From: Hydractinia symbiolongicarpus
Lineage: Eukaryota; Cnidaria; Hydrozoa; Anthoathecata; Hydractiniidae
Length of the DNA stretch: 64,000 nt
Reading direction: 5' to 3'
Assembly (NCBI RefSeq): GCF_029227915.1
Contig: NC_079880.1
Location: 28,949,501-29,013,500, forward strand
Part shown: positions 13,900-26,441 of the stretch, one piece after another
How the letters are laid out: the number at the start of each line of letters is the position of its first letter
How positions within the stretch are numbered: the first letter of the stretch is position 1
Notes under the pieces: generated by a model
Database searches by the model: none
What the model saw: only the letters and a program-made list of their open reading frames with translations
What the model was told of the DNA's origin: nothing
Program-made: the position numbers and the translations under genes

Positions 13900-15500
13900 C
13901 GTTTTAGTGGTGAAAAAATAATTTAAAAAATCGTTCGGGAAATGAGTTTACTCCCTGGGTACTTTCTTTGTATACTTTTGACTATACGGGCCAAGCCCGG
14001 GAATTACGGGAAATGGCGGGTTTTCGTTTGCTGGCGATTAAACTTCTTTTAATCAGCGTCTCATCAAAAATGAAAACATTTTTGAAAACTACAAGTCTCA
14101 TGCGTTTTAGAGGTGAAAAAATAATTTAAAAAATAGTTCGGGAAATGAGTTTACTCCCTGGGTACTTTCTTTGTATACTTTTGACTTTACGGGCCGAGTC
14201 CGGGATTTACGGTAAATCGAGGGTTTTCGTTTGCCGGCGATTTAACTTCTTTTATTCAGCGTCCCATCAAAAATGAAAACATTTTTGAAAACTACAAGTC
14301 TCATGCGTTTTTGTGGTGAAAAAATAATATAAAAAATCGTTCGGGAAATGAGTTTACTCCCTGGGTACTTTCTTTGTATACTTTTGACTTTACGGGCCAA
14401 GCCCGGGATTTACGGGAAATGGCGGGTTTTTGTTTGCTGGCGATTAAACTTCTTTTAATCAGCGTCTCATCAAAAATGAAAACATTTTTGAAAACTACAA
14501 GTCTCATGCGATTTAGTGGTGAAAAGATAATTTAAAAAATCGTTCTGGAAATGAGTTTACTCACAGGGTACTTTCTTTGTATACATTCGACTATACGGGA
14601 CAAGCCCGGGATTTACGGGAAATCGCGGGTTTTCGTTTGTCGGCGATTAAAATTCTTTTATTCAGCGTCTCATCAAAAATGAAAACAAGTTTGAAAACTA
14701 CAAGCCTCATGCGTTTTAGTGGTGAAAAAATAATTTAAAAAATCGTTCGGGAAATGAGTTTACTCCCTGGGTACTTTCTTTGTATACTTTTGACTTTACG
14801 GGCCGAGTCCGGGATTTACGGTAAATCGTGGGTTTTCCTTTGCCGGCGATTAAACTTCTTTTATTCAGCGTCCCATCAAAAATGAAAACATTTTTGAAAA
14901 CTACAAGTCTCATGCGTTTTAGTGGTGAAAAAATAATATAAAAAATCGTTCGGGAAATGAGTTTACTCCCTGGGTACTTTCTTTGTATACTTTTGACTAT
15001 ACGGGCCAAGCCCGGGAATTACGGGAAATGGCGGATTTTCGTTTGCTGGCGATTAAACTTCTTTTAATCAGCGTCTCATCAAAAATGAAAACATTTTTGA
15101 AAACTACAAGTCTCATGCGTTTTAATGGTGAAAAAATAATTTAAAAAATCGTTCGGGAAATGAGTTTACTCCCTGGGTACTTTCTTTGTATACTTTTGAC
15201 TTTACGGGCCAAGTCCACGATTTACGGTAAATCGAGGGTTTTCGTTTGCCGGCGATTTAACTTCTTTTATTCAGCGTCCCATCAAAAATGAAAACATTTT
15301 TGAAAACTACAAGTCTCATGCGTTTTTGTGGTGAAAAAATAATATAAAAAATCGTTCGGGAAATGAGTTTACTCCCTGGGTACTTTCTTTGTATACTTTT
15401 GACTTTACGGGCCAAGCCCGGGATTTACGGGAAATGGCGGGTTTTCATTTGCCGGCGATTAAACCTCTTTCATTTAGCGTCTCATTAAAAATGAAAACAT
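13900..15500. repeat. 5-monomer duplication, offset about 1,015 bp (partial)
   Basis: Segments around 13.98-14.4 kb recur around 15.0-15.4 kb. Both contain CCCGGGAATTACGGG, GGTAAATCGAGGG (14221 versus 15236) and CGATTTAACTTC, as well as GCGTTTTTGTGGTG. The intervening monomers between 14.45 and 14.9 kb carry GAAAACAAGTTTG and CTACAAGCCTC and are only partly matched. Limits are approximate. Confidence 0.7.
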
Positions 15501-17989
15501 TTTTGAAAACTACAAGTCTCATTCGTTCTAGTGGTGCAGAAATAATTTGAAAAATCGTTCGGGAAATCAGTTTACTCCTTGGGTAGTTTCTTTATATACA
15601 TTCAACTATACGGGCCAAGCCCGGGATTTACGGGCAATCGCGGGTTTTCGTTTGCCGGCGATTAAACTTCTTTTATTCAGCGTCTCATCAAAAATGAAAA
15701 CAAGTTTAAAAACTACAAGTCTCATGCGTTTTAGTGGTAAAAAAATAATTTAAAAAATCATTCGGGAAATGAGTTTACTCCCTGGGTACTTTCTTTGTAT
15801 ACTTTTGACTATACGGGCCGAGCCCGGTATTTACGGGAAATCGCGGGTTTTCGTTTGCCGGCGATTAAACTTTTTTTATTCAGCGTCTCATCAAAAATAA
15901 AAACATTTTTGAAAACTACAAGTCTTATGCGTTTTAGTGGTTATAAAGTAATTTAAAAAATCGTTCTGGAAATGAGTTTACTCACAGGGTACTTTCTTTG
16001 TATACATTCGACTATACGGGCAAAACCCGGGATTTACGGGAAATCGCAGGTTTTCGTTTGCCGGCGATTAAACCTCTTTCATTAGGCGTCTCATCAAAAA
16101 TGAAAACATTGTTGAAAACTACAAGTCTCATGCGTTTTAGTGGTGAAAAAAACTTTAAAAAATCGTTTGGGAAATGAGTTTACTCCCTGGGTACTTTCTT
16201 TGTATACATTCGGCTACACGGGCCAAGCCGGGATTTAGGGGAAATTGCTGGTTTTTGTTTGCCGGCGATTAAACCTCTTTCATTAAGCGTCTCATCAAAA
16301 ATGAAAACATTTTTGAAAACTACAAGTATCATGCGTTTTAGTGGTGAAAAAATAATTTAAAAAATCGTTCGGGAAATGAGTTTACTCCCTGGGTACTTTC
16401 TTTGTATACTTTTGACTATACGGGCCGAGTCTGGGATTTACGGGAAATCGCGGAATTTCGTTTGCCGGCGATTAAACTTCTTTTATTCAGCGTCCCATCA
16501 AAAATGAAAACATTTTTGAAACCTACAAGTCTCATGCATTTTAGTGGTGAAAAAATAATTTAAAAAATCGTTCGGGAAATGAGTTTACTCCCTGGGTACA
16601 TTCTTTGTATACTTTTGACTATACGGGCCGAGTCTGGGATTTACGGGAAATCGCAGGTTTTCGTTTGCCGGCGATTAAACTTCTTTTATTCAGCGTCTCA
16701 CCAAAAATGAAAACATTTTTGAAAACTCTAAGTCTCATGCGATTTAGTGGTGAAAAGATAATTTAAAAAATCGTTCTGGAAATGAATTTACTCACAGGGT
16801 ACTTTCTTTGTATACATTCCACTATACGGGACAAGCCCGGGATTTACGGGAAATCGCGGGTTTTCGTTTGCCGGCGATTAAACCTCTTTCATTAAGCGTC
16901 TCATTAAAAATGAAAACATTTTTGAGAACTACAAGTCTCATTCGTTCTAGTGGTGCAGAACTAATTTGAAAAATCGTTCGGGAAATCAGTTTACTCCTTG
17001 GGTACTTTCTTTATATACATTCAACTATACGGGCCAAGCCCGGGATTTACGGGAAATCGCCGATTTTCGTTTGCCGGCGATTAAACTTCTTTTATTCAGC
17101 GTCTCATGAAAAATGAAAACAAGTTTGAAAACTACAAGTCTCATGCGTTTTAGTGGTGAAAAAATAATTTAAAAAATCGTTCCGGAAATGAGTTTACTCC
17201 CTGGGTACTTTCTTTGTATACTTTTGACTATACGGGCCAAGCCCGGTATTTACGGGAAATCGCGTGTTTTCGTTTGCCGGCGATTAAACTTCTTTTATTC
17301 CGCGTCTCATCAAAAATAAAAACATTTTTGAAAACTACAAGTCTCATGCGTTTTAGTGGTGAAAAAAAAATTTAAAAAATCGTTTGGGAAATGAGTTTAC
17401 TCCCTGGGTACTTTCTTTGCATACATTGGACTACACGGGCCAAGCCCGGGATTTAGGGGAAATTGCTGGTTTTTGTTTGCCGGCGATTAAACCTCTTTCA
17501 TTAAGCGTCTCATCAAAAATGAAAACATTTTTGAAAACTACAAGTCTCATGCATTTTAGTGGTGAAAAAATAATTTAAAAAATCGTTCGGGAAATGAGTT
17601 TACTCCCTGGGTACTTTCTTTGTATACTTTTGACTATACGGGCCGAGACCGGTATTTACGGGAAATCGCGGGTTTTCGTTTGCCGGCGATTAAACTTCTT
17701 TTATTCAGCGTCTCATCAAAAATAAAAACATTTTTGAAAACTACAAGTCTTATGCGTTTTAGTGGTGATAAAGTAATTTAAAAGATCGTTCTGGAAATGA
17801 GTTTACTCACAGGGTACTGTCTTTGTATACATTCGACTATACGGGCCAAGCCCGGGATTTACGGGAAATCGCGGGTTTTCGTTTGCCGGCGATTAAACCT
17901 CTTTCATTAAGCGTCTCATCAAAAATGAAAACATTTTTGAAAACTACAAGTCTCATGCGTTTTAGTTGTGAAAAAAAACTTTAAAAAAT
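15500..17989. repeat. Irregular satellite stretch at the Domain I/II border
   Basis: Satellite monomers only. The ending TTCGTTCTAGTGGTGCAG first appears here (about 15517) and again near 16940. Other local markers are GGGAAATCAGTTT, TTTATATACATTC and GAAATTGCTGG. I could not assign a clean higher-order period; similar monomers lie about 1.4 kb apart (15.5 versus 16.9 kb). There is no sign of a gene. Confidence 0.75.
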
Positions 17990-19813
17990 CGTTTGGGAAA
18001 TGAGTTTACTCCCTGGGTACTTTCTTTGTATACTTCTGACTATACGGGCCGAGTCCGGGATTTACGGGAAATCGCGGGTTTTCGTTTGCCGGCGATTAAG
18101 CTTCTTTTATTCAGCGTCCCATCAAAAATGAAAACATTTTTGAAACCTACAAGTCTCATGCGTTTTAGTGGTGAAAAAATAATTTAAAAAATCGTTCGGG
18201 AAATGAGTTTACTCCCTGGATACTTTCTTTGTATACTTTTGACTATACGGGCCGAGTCTGGGATTTACGGGAAATCGCAGGTTTTCGTTTGCCGGCGATT
18301 AAACTTCTTTTATTCAGCGTCTCACCAAAAATGAAAACATTTTTGAAAACTCTAAGTCTCATGCGATTTAGTGGTGAAAAGATAATTTAAAAAATCGTTC
18401 TGGAAATGAATTTACTCACAGGGTACTTTCTTTGTATACATTCGACTATACGGGACAAGCCCGGGATTTGCGGGAAATCGCGGGTTTTCGTTTGCCGGCG
18501 ATTAAACCTCTTTCATTAAGCGTCTCATTAAAAATGAAAACATTTTTGAAAACTACAAGTCTCATTCGTTCTAGTGGTGCAGAAATAATTTGAAAAATCG
18601 TTTGGGAAATGAGTTTACTCCCTGGGTACTTTCTTTGTATACTTTTGACTATACGGGCCGAGTCCGGGATTTACGGGAAATCGCGGGTTTTCGTTTGCCG
18701 GCGATTAAACTTCTTTTATTCAGCGTCCCATCAAAAATGAAAATATTTTTGAAACCTACAAGTCTCATGCGTTTTAGTGGTGAAAAAATAATATAAAAAA
18801 TCGTTCGGGAAATGAGTTTACTCCCTGGATACTTTCTTTGTATACTTTTGACTATACGGGCCGAGTCTGGGATTTACGGGAAATCGCAGGTTTTCGTTTG
18901 CCGGCGATTAAACTTCTTTTATTCTGCGTCTCACCAAAAATAAAAACATTTTTGAAAACTACAAATCTCATGCGATTTAGTGGTGAAAAGATAATTTAAA
19001 AAATCGTTCTGGAAATGAATTAACTCACAGGGTACTTTCTTTGTATACATTCGACTATACGGGACAAGCCCGGGATTTACGGGAAATCGCGGGTTTTCGT
19101 TTGCCGGCGATTAAACCTCTTTCATTAAGCGTCTCATTAAAAATGAAAACATTTTTGAAAACTACAAGTCTCATTCGTTCCAGTGGTGCAGAAATAATTT
19201 GAAAAATCGTTCGGGAAATGAGTTTACTCCCTGGGTACTTTTTTGTATACTTTTGACTTTACAGGCCAAGCCCGGTATTTACGGGAAATCGCGGGTTTTC
19301 GTTTGCCGGCGATTAAACTTCTTTTATTCAGCGTCCCATCAAAAATGAACATTTTTGAAACCTACAAGTCTCATGCGTTTTAGTGGTGAAAAAATAATAT
19401 AAAAAATCGTTCGGGAAATGAGTTTACTCCCTGGATACTTTCTTTGTATACTTTTGACTATACGGGCCGAGTCTGGGATTTACGGGAAATCGCAGGTTTT
19501 CGTTTGCCGGCGATTAAACTTCTTTTATTCAGCGTCTCACCAAAAATAAAAACATTTTTGAAAACTACAAGTCTCATGCGATTTAGTGGTGAAAAGATAA
19601 TTTAAAAAATCGTTCTGGAAATGAATTTACTCACAGGGTACTTTCTTTGTATACATTCGACTATACGAGACAAGCCCGGGATTTACGGGAAATCGCGGGT
19701 TTTCGTTTGCCGGCGATTAAACCTCTTTCATTAAGCGTCTCATTAAAAATGAAAACATTTTTGAAAACTACAAGTCTTATTCGTTCCAGTGGTGCAGAAA
19801 TAATTTGAAAAAT
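17990..19813. repeat. 3-monomer higher-order repeat, period 609 bp, three copies
   Basis: Copies start at 17990, 18599 and 19208; the third is 606 bp because of small deletions (a T in the TACTTTTTTG run and two A's in the inverted-repeat loop). Each unit runs: a monomer with CCCATCAAAAATG and TTGAAACC, a type A monomer with CCTGGATAC, and a B monomer with GGAAATGAATT and TTCGTTC(T/C)AGTGG. A different monomer (GGATTAACGGGAAATTGC) starts at 19814. Confidence 0.88.
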
Positions 19814-22080
19814 CGTTCGGGAAATGAGTTTACTCCCTGGGTACTTTTTTGTATACTTTTGACTTTACAGGCCGAGTCCGGGATTAACGGGAAATTGCAG
19901 GTTTTCGTGTGCCGGCGCTTAAACTTCTTTTATTCAGCGTCTCATCAAAAATGAAAACATTTTTGAAAACTACAAGTCTCATGGGCTTTAGTGGTGAAAT
20001 ACTAATTTAAAATATCGTTCGGGAAATGAGTTTACTCCCTGGGTACTTTCTTTGTATACTTTTGACTATACGGGCCGAGTCCGGGATTTACGGGAAATCG
20101 CAGGTTTTCGTTTGCCGGCGATTAAACTTCTTTTATTCAGCGTCCCATCAAAAATGAAAACATTTTTGAAACCTACAAGTCTCATACGTTTTGGTGGTGA
20201 AAAAATAATTTAAAAAATCGTTCGGGAAATGAGTTTACTCCCTGGATACTTTCTTTGTATACTTTTGACTATACGGGCGGAGTCTGGGATTTACGGGAAA
20301 TCGCAGGTTTTCGTTTGCCGGCGATTAAACTTCTTTTATTCAGCGTCTCACCAAAAATGAAAACATTTTTGAAAACTACAAGTCTCATGCGATTTAGTGG
20401 TGAAAAGATAATTTAAAAAATCGTTCTGGAATTTACTCACAGGGTACTTTCTTTGTATACATTCGACTATACGGGACAAGCCCGGGATTTACGTGAAATC
20501 GCAGGTTTTCGTTTGCCGGCGATTAAACTTCTTTTATTCAGCGTCTCATCTAAAATGAAAACATTTTTGAAAACTACAATTCTTATGCGTTTTACTGGTG
20601 AAAAAATAATTTAAAAAATCGCTCGGGAAATGAGTTTACTCCCTGGGTACTTTCTTTGTATACTTTTGACTATATGGGCCGAGTCTGGGGTTTACGGGAA
20701 ATGGCGGGTTTTCGTTTGCCGGCGATTAAACTCCTTTTATTCAGCGTCTCATCAAAAATGAAAACATTTTTAAAAACTACAAGTCTCATGGGCTTTAGTG
20801 ATGAAATACTAATTTAAAAAATCGTTCGGGAAATGAGTTTACTCACAGGGTACTTTCTTTGTATTCATTCGACTATACGGGACAAGCCCAGGATTTACGG
20901 GAAATCGCTGGTTTTCGTTTGCCGGCGATTAAACCTCTTTCATTAAGCGTCTCATTAAAAATGAAAACATTTTTAAAAACTACAAGTCTCATTCGTTCCA
21001 GTGGTGCAGAAATAATTTGAAAAATCGTTCGGGAAATGAGTTTACTTCCTGGGTACCTTCTTTGTATAATTTTGACTATACGGGCCGAGTCCAGGTGTTA
21101 CGGGAAGTCGCGGGTTTTCGTTTGCCGGCGATTAAACTTCTTTTATTCAGCGTCTCACCAAAAATAAAAACATTTTTGAAAACTACAAGTCTCATTCGTT
21201 CCAGTGGTGCAGAAATAATTTGAAAAATCGTTCGGGAAATGAGTTTACTCCCTGGGTACTTTTTTGTATACTTTTGACTTTACAGGCCAAGCCCGGTATT
21301 TACGGGAAATCGCGGGTTTTCGTTTGCCGGCGATTAATCTTCTTTTATTCAGCGTCCCATCAAAAATGAACATTTTTGAAACCTACAAGTCTCATGCGTT
21401 TTAGTGGTGAAAAAATAATATAAAAAATCGTTCGGGAAATGAGTTTACTCCCTGGATACTTTCTTTGTATACTTTTGACTATACGGGCCGAGTCTGGGAT
21501 TTACAGGAAATCGCAGGTTTTCGTTTGACGGCGATTAAACTTCTTTTATTCAGCGTCTCACCAAAAATAAAAACATTTTTGAAAACTACAAGTCTCATGC
21601 GATTTAGTGGTGAAAAGATAATTTAAAAAATCGTTCTGGAAATGAATTTACTCACAGGGTACTTTCTTTGTATACATTCGACTATACGAGACAAGCCCGG
21701 GATTTACGGGAAATCGCGGGTTTTCGTTTGCCGGCGATTAAACCTCTTTCATTAAGCGTCTCATTAAAAATGAAAACATTTTTGAAAACTACAAGTCTTA
21801 TTCGTTCCAGTGGTGCAGAAATAATTTGAAAAATCGTTCGGGAAATGAGTTTACTCCCTGGGTACTTTTTTGTATACTTTTGACTTTACAGGCCGAGTCC
21901 GGGATTAACGGGAAATTGCAGGTTTTCGTTTGCCGGCGCTTAAACTTCTTTTATTCAGCGTCTCATCAAAAATGAAAACATTTTTGAAAACTACAAGTCT
22001 CATGGGCTTAAGTGGGGAAATACTAATTTAAAAAATCGTTCGGGAAATGAGTTTACTCCCTGGGTACTTTCTTTGTATAC
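19208..22080. repeat. 10-monomer duplication, offset 2,021 bp, second copy partial
   Basis: 19208 onward matches 21229 onward to about 22.08 kb. Both copies have the 2-bp loop deletion AAAAATGAACATTTTT (19341 and 21362), ACGAGACAAGCC, and GGATTAACGGGAAATTGC. The first copy includes a 5-bp-shortened monomer (CTGGAATTTACTCAC near 20425), which accounts for part of the difference from 10 x 203. Confidence 0.82.
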
Positions 22081-25000
22081 TTTTGACTATACGGGCGGAG
22101 TCTGGGATTTACGGGAAATCGCAGGTTTACGTTTGCCGGCGATTAAACTCCTTTTATTCAGCGTCTCATCAAAAATGAAAACATTTTTAAAAACTACAAG
22201 TCTCATGGGCTTTGGTGATGAAATACTAATTTAAAAAATCGTTCGGGAAATGAGTTTACTCACAGGGTACTTTCTTTGTATTCATTCGACTATACGGGAC
22301 AAGCCCAGGATTTACGGGAAATCGCTGGTTTTCGTTTGCCGGCGATTAAACCTCTTTCATTAAGCGTCTCATTAAAAATGAAAACATTTTTAAAAACTAC
22401 AAGTCTCATTCGTTCCAGTGGTGCAGAAATAATTTGAAAAATCGTTCGGGAAATGAGTTTACTTCCTGGGTACCTTCTTTGTATAATTTTGACTATACGG
22501 GCCGAGTCCAGGAGTTACGGGAAGTCGCGGGTTTTCGTTTGCCGGCGATTAAAATGCTTTTATTCAGCGTCTCATCAAAAATGAGAACATTTTTAAAAAC
22601 TACAAGTCTCATGGGCTTTAGTGGTGAAATAATAATTTAAAAAATCGTTCGGGAAATGAGTTTACTCCCTGCGTACTTTTTTTGTATACTTTTGACTTTA
22701 CAGGCCGAGTCCGGGATTTACGGGAAATCGCAGGTTTTCGTTTGCCGGCGCTTAAACTTCTTTTATTCAGCGTCTCACCAAAAATGAAAACATTTTTGAA
22801 AACTACAAGTCTCATGCGATTTAGTGGTGAAAAGATAATTTAAAAAATCGTTCTGGAATTTACTCACAGGGTACTTTCTTTGTATACATTCGACTATACG
22901 GGACAAGCCCGGGATTTACGGGAAATCGCAGGTTTTCGTTTGCCGGCGATTAAACTTCTTTTATTCAGCGTCTCATCTAAAATGAAAACTTTTTTGAAAA
23001 CTACAAGTCTCATGCGTTTTACTGGTGAAAAAATAATTTAAAAAATCGCTCGGGAAATGAGTTTACTCCCTGGGTACTTTCTTTGTATACTTTTGACTAT
23101 ATGGGCCAAGTCTGGGGTTTACGGGAAATGGCGGGTTTTCGTTTGCCGGCGATTAAACTCCTTTTATTCAGCGTCTCATCAAAAATGAAAACATTTTTAA
23201 AAACTACAAGTCTCATGGGCTTTAGTGGTGAAATACTAATTTAAAAAATCGTTCGGGAAATGAGTTTACTCACAGGGTACTTTCTTTGTATTCATTCGAC
23301 TATACGGGACAAGCCCGGGATTTACGGGAAATCGCTGGTTTTCGTTTGCCGGCGATTAAACCTCTTTCATTAAGCGTCTCATTAAAAATGAAAACATTTT
23401 TAAAAACTACAAGTCTCATTCGTTCCAGTGGTGCAGAAATAACTTGAAAAATCGTTCGGGAAATGAGTTTACTTCCTGGGTACCTTCTTTGTATAATTTT
23501 GACTATACGGGCCGAGTCCAGGAGTTACGGGAAGTCGCAGGTTTTCGTTTGCCGGCAATTAAAATGCTTTTATTCAGCGTCTCATCAAAAATGAGAACAT
23601 TTTTAAAAACTACAAGTCTCATGGGCTTTAGTGGTGAAATAATAATTTAAAAAATCGTTCGGGAAATGAGTTTACTCCCTGCGTACTTTTTTTGTATACT
23701 TTTGACTATACAGGCCGAGTCCGGGATTTACGGGAAATCGAAGGTTTTCGTTTGCCGGCGCTTAAACTTCTTTTATTCAGCGTCTCATCAAAAATGAAAA
23801 CATTTTTGAAAACTACAAGTCTCATGCGTTTTAGTGGTGAAAAAATAATTCAAAAAATCGTTCGGGAAACGAGTTTACTTTCTGGGTACTTTCTTTGTAT
23901 ACTTTTGACAATACGGGCGGAGTCCGGGGTTTACGGGAAATGGCGGGATTTCGTTTGCCGGCGATTAAACTCCTTTTATTCAGCGTCTCATCAAAAAAGA
24001 AAACATTTTTAAAAACTACAACTCTCATGCGATTTAGTGGTGAAAAGATAATTTAAAAAATCGTTCTGGAATTTACTCACAGGGTACTTTCTTTGTATAC
24101 ATTCGACTATACGGGACAAGCCCGAGATTTACGGGAAATGGCAGGTTTTCGTTTGCCGGCGATTAAACTTCTTTTTTTCAGCGTCTCATCTAAAATGAAA
24201 ATATTTTTGAAAACTACAAGTCTCATGCGTTTTACTGGTGAAAAAATAATTTAAAAAATCGCTCGGGAAATGAGTTTACTCCCTGGGTACTTTCTTTGTA
24301 TACTTTTGACTATATGGGCCAAGTCTGGGGTTTACGGGAAATGGCGGGTTTTCGTTTGCCGGCGATTAAACTCCTTTTATTCAGCGTCTCATCAAAAATG
24401 AAAACATTTTTAAAAACTACAAGTCTCATGGGCTTTAGTGGTGAAATACTAATTTAAAAAATCGTTCGGGAAATGAGTTTACTCACAGGGTACTTTCTTT
24501 GTATTCATTCGACTATACGGGACAAGCCCGGGATTTACGGGAAATCGCTGGTTTTCGTTTGCCGGCGATTAAACCTCTTTCATTAAGCGTCTCATTAAAA
24601 ATGAAAACATTTTTGAAAACTACAAGTCTCATGCGTTTTAGTGGTGAAAAAATAATTCAAAAAATCGTTCGGGAAACGAGTTTACTTTCTGGGTACTTTC
24701 TTTGTATACTTTTGACAATACGGGCCGAGTCCGGGGTTTACGGGAAATGGCGGGTTTTCGTTTGCCGGCGATTAAACTCCTTTTATTCAGCGTCTCATCA
24801 AAAAAGAAAACATTTTTAAAAACTACAACTCTCATGGGCTTTAGTGGTGAAATACTAATTTAAAAAATCGTTAGGGAAATGAGTTTACTCCCTGGGTACT
24901 TTCTTTGTATACTTTTGACTATACGGGCCGAGTCTGGGATTTACGGGAAATCGCAGGTTTTCGTTTGCCGGCGCTTAAACTTCTTTTATTCAGCGTCTCA

Positions 25001-25477
25001 TCAAAAATGAAAACATTTTTAAAAACTACAAGTCTCATGGGCTTTAGTGGTGAAATAATAATTTAAAAAATCGTTCGGGAAATGAGTTTACTCCCTGCGT
25101 ACTTTTTTTGTATACTTTTGACTTTACAGGCCGAGTCCGGGATTTACGGGAAATCGCAGGTTTTCGTTTGCCGGCGCTTAAACTTCTTTTATTCAGCGTC
25201 TCATCAAAAATGAAAACATTTTTGAAAACTACAAGTCTCATGCGTTTTAGTGGTGAAAAAATAATTCAAAAAATCGTTCGGGAAACGAGTTTACTCCCTG
25301 GGTACTTTCTTTGTATACTTTTGACAATACGGGCCGAGTCCGGGGTTTACGGGAAATGGCGGGTTTTCGTTTGCCGGCGATTAAACTCCTTTTATTCAGC
25401 GTCTCATCAAAAAAGAAAACATTTTTAAAAACTACAACTCTCATGGGCTTTAGTGGTGAAAAGATAATTTAAAAAAT
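22080..25477. repeat. Irregular higher-order region upstream of the RT insert
   Basis: Satellite only. E-type monomers at 22443 and 23453 start partly matching 5-monomer units (offset 1,010 bp). A marked pair with AATTCAAAAAATCG and GGGAAACGAG, followed by a monomer with TCAAAAAAGAAAACATT, occurs three times (about 23.85, 24.65 and 25.26 kb; offsets 807 and 609 bp). Shortened monomers (CTGGAATTTACTCAC) occur near 22853 and 24066. Confidence 0.75.
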
Positions 25478-25528
25478 CGTTCTGGAAATGAGTTTACTCA
25501 CAAGGTACTTTCTTTGTATACATTCGAC

Positions 25529-25546
25529 ACCAACACCAACACCAAC
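25529..25546 (+). repeat. Hexamer (ACCAAC) x3 at the left junction of the insert
   Basis: Three exact ACCAAC copies directly follow the last satellite base (GAC at 25526-25528) and are followed by AAAATTATC. They encode Thr-Asn three times in the RT frame. They may belong to the original element or may have been added during end joining. The window contains no other copy of the element to decide. Confidence 0.9.
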
Positions 25547-26441
25547 AAAATTATCTTAATCGAGAAAGAAAAGATAGTCACCGACGAACAAAAATTATGC
25601 AAAATCTTCAATGAATATTACACCAACATCACGAAAAATTTACCAATCAAACCAAACGATGATACACATACAGCAACCATTCACGATGCAATCCACTCGT
25701 ATACTAATCACATCAGTATTTTGAAAATTCGTGAAAATGTGGGTTATGATGAAAAGTTCTATTTTTCGCTGGTTGAACAGCCTGATGTTCTCAAAGTCAT
25801 CAAAGACATGGATGCAAAGAAATCTTCTGTTAGTGGTGATTTTCCAGTTTTTATGTTGAAAAAGTTTATTCATATCTTTGTTCCTATCCTCACTAATATT
25901 ATAAATTTTTGTTTACAGTCTATTATTTTTCCTGATGATTTAAAACTTGCAGAGGTTATACCTGTTTTTAAGAAGGATGACTGTAATGATAAGGAGAACT
26001 ATAGACCTGTTAGCTTGCTTCCCTGTTTATCAAAGGTTTTTGAAAGAATTATTCTTAATCAAATGCACACTTTTATGCATGACAAACTCAGCCCTCATCT
26101 ATCAGGCTTCAGAAAGGGTTATAATACACAATATGCTCTCATTCGAATGATTGAACAATGGAAAAGCACACTTGATAATAAGGGTGTAGTTGGAGCAGTG
26201 CTAATGGACCTTTCGAAAGCTTTTGGTACTATCAACCATGATTTGCTTATTGCAAAGCTGCATGCCTATGGTTTTTCTGAATCTTCTTTATTATTTATTC
26301 ACTCATACTTGAAAAATCGTTTTCAGAGAACCAGAATAAATTCTTCTTTTAGCGAATGGCTTCCTCTTCAAGTTGGAGTTCCACAAGGATCAATCTTAGG
26401 ACCTCCTTTCTTCAATTATTCTATAAACGATTTATTCTCTG
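25529..26441 (+). mobile_element. Internal fragment of a non-LTR (LINE) retrotransposon reverse transcriptase
   Basis: This 913-bp insert is unlike the satellite and encodes about 304 residues without a stop. The first part resembles the linker between endonuclease and RT (NEYYTNITKNL). It is followed by RT blocks in order: NYRPVSLLPCLSKVFERII (from 25997), GFRKGYNTQYAL (from 26105), motif A MDLSKAFGTINH (26204-26239) and motif B PQGSILGPPFFNYSIND (26381-26431). The motif-A metal-binding Asp is kept (codon 26207), but the second Asp of the usual AFD is Gly (GGT at 26225). The fragment ends just before motif C (Y/FADD), so the third catalytic motif, thumb and 3' end are missing, as are the endonuclease and 5' end. 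It cannot encode an active enzyme. The family looks CR1/Jockey-like; the exact clade is uncertain. Confidence 0.93.

Noticed and set aside
25640-25873. 77-codon minus-strand frame within the insert
   Set aside because: It lies antisense to the RT coding frame, which has clear family motifs; it is a shadow.
25947-26150. 67-codon plus-strand frame within the insert
   Set aside because: It is an out-of-frame reading of the RT region and resembles nothing I recognise.
26432-26441. Motif C (Y/FADD) of the reverse transcriptase
   Set aside because: The coding match ends at INDLF and then passes into satellite; no ADD motif follows in any frame.
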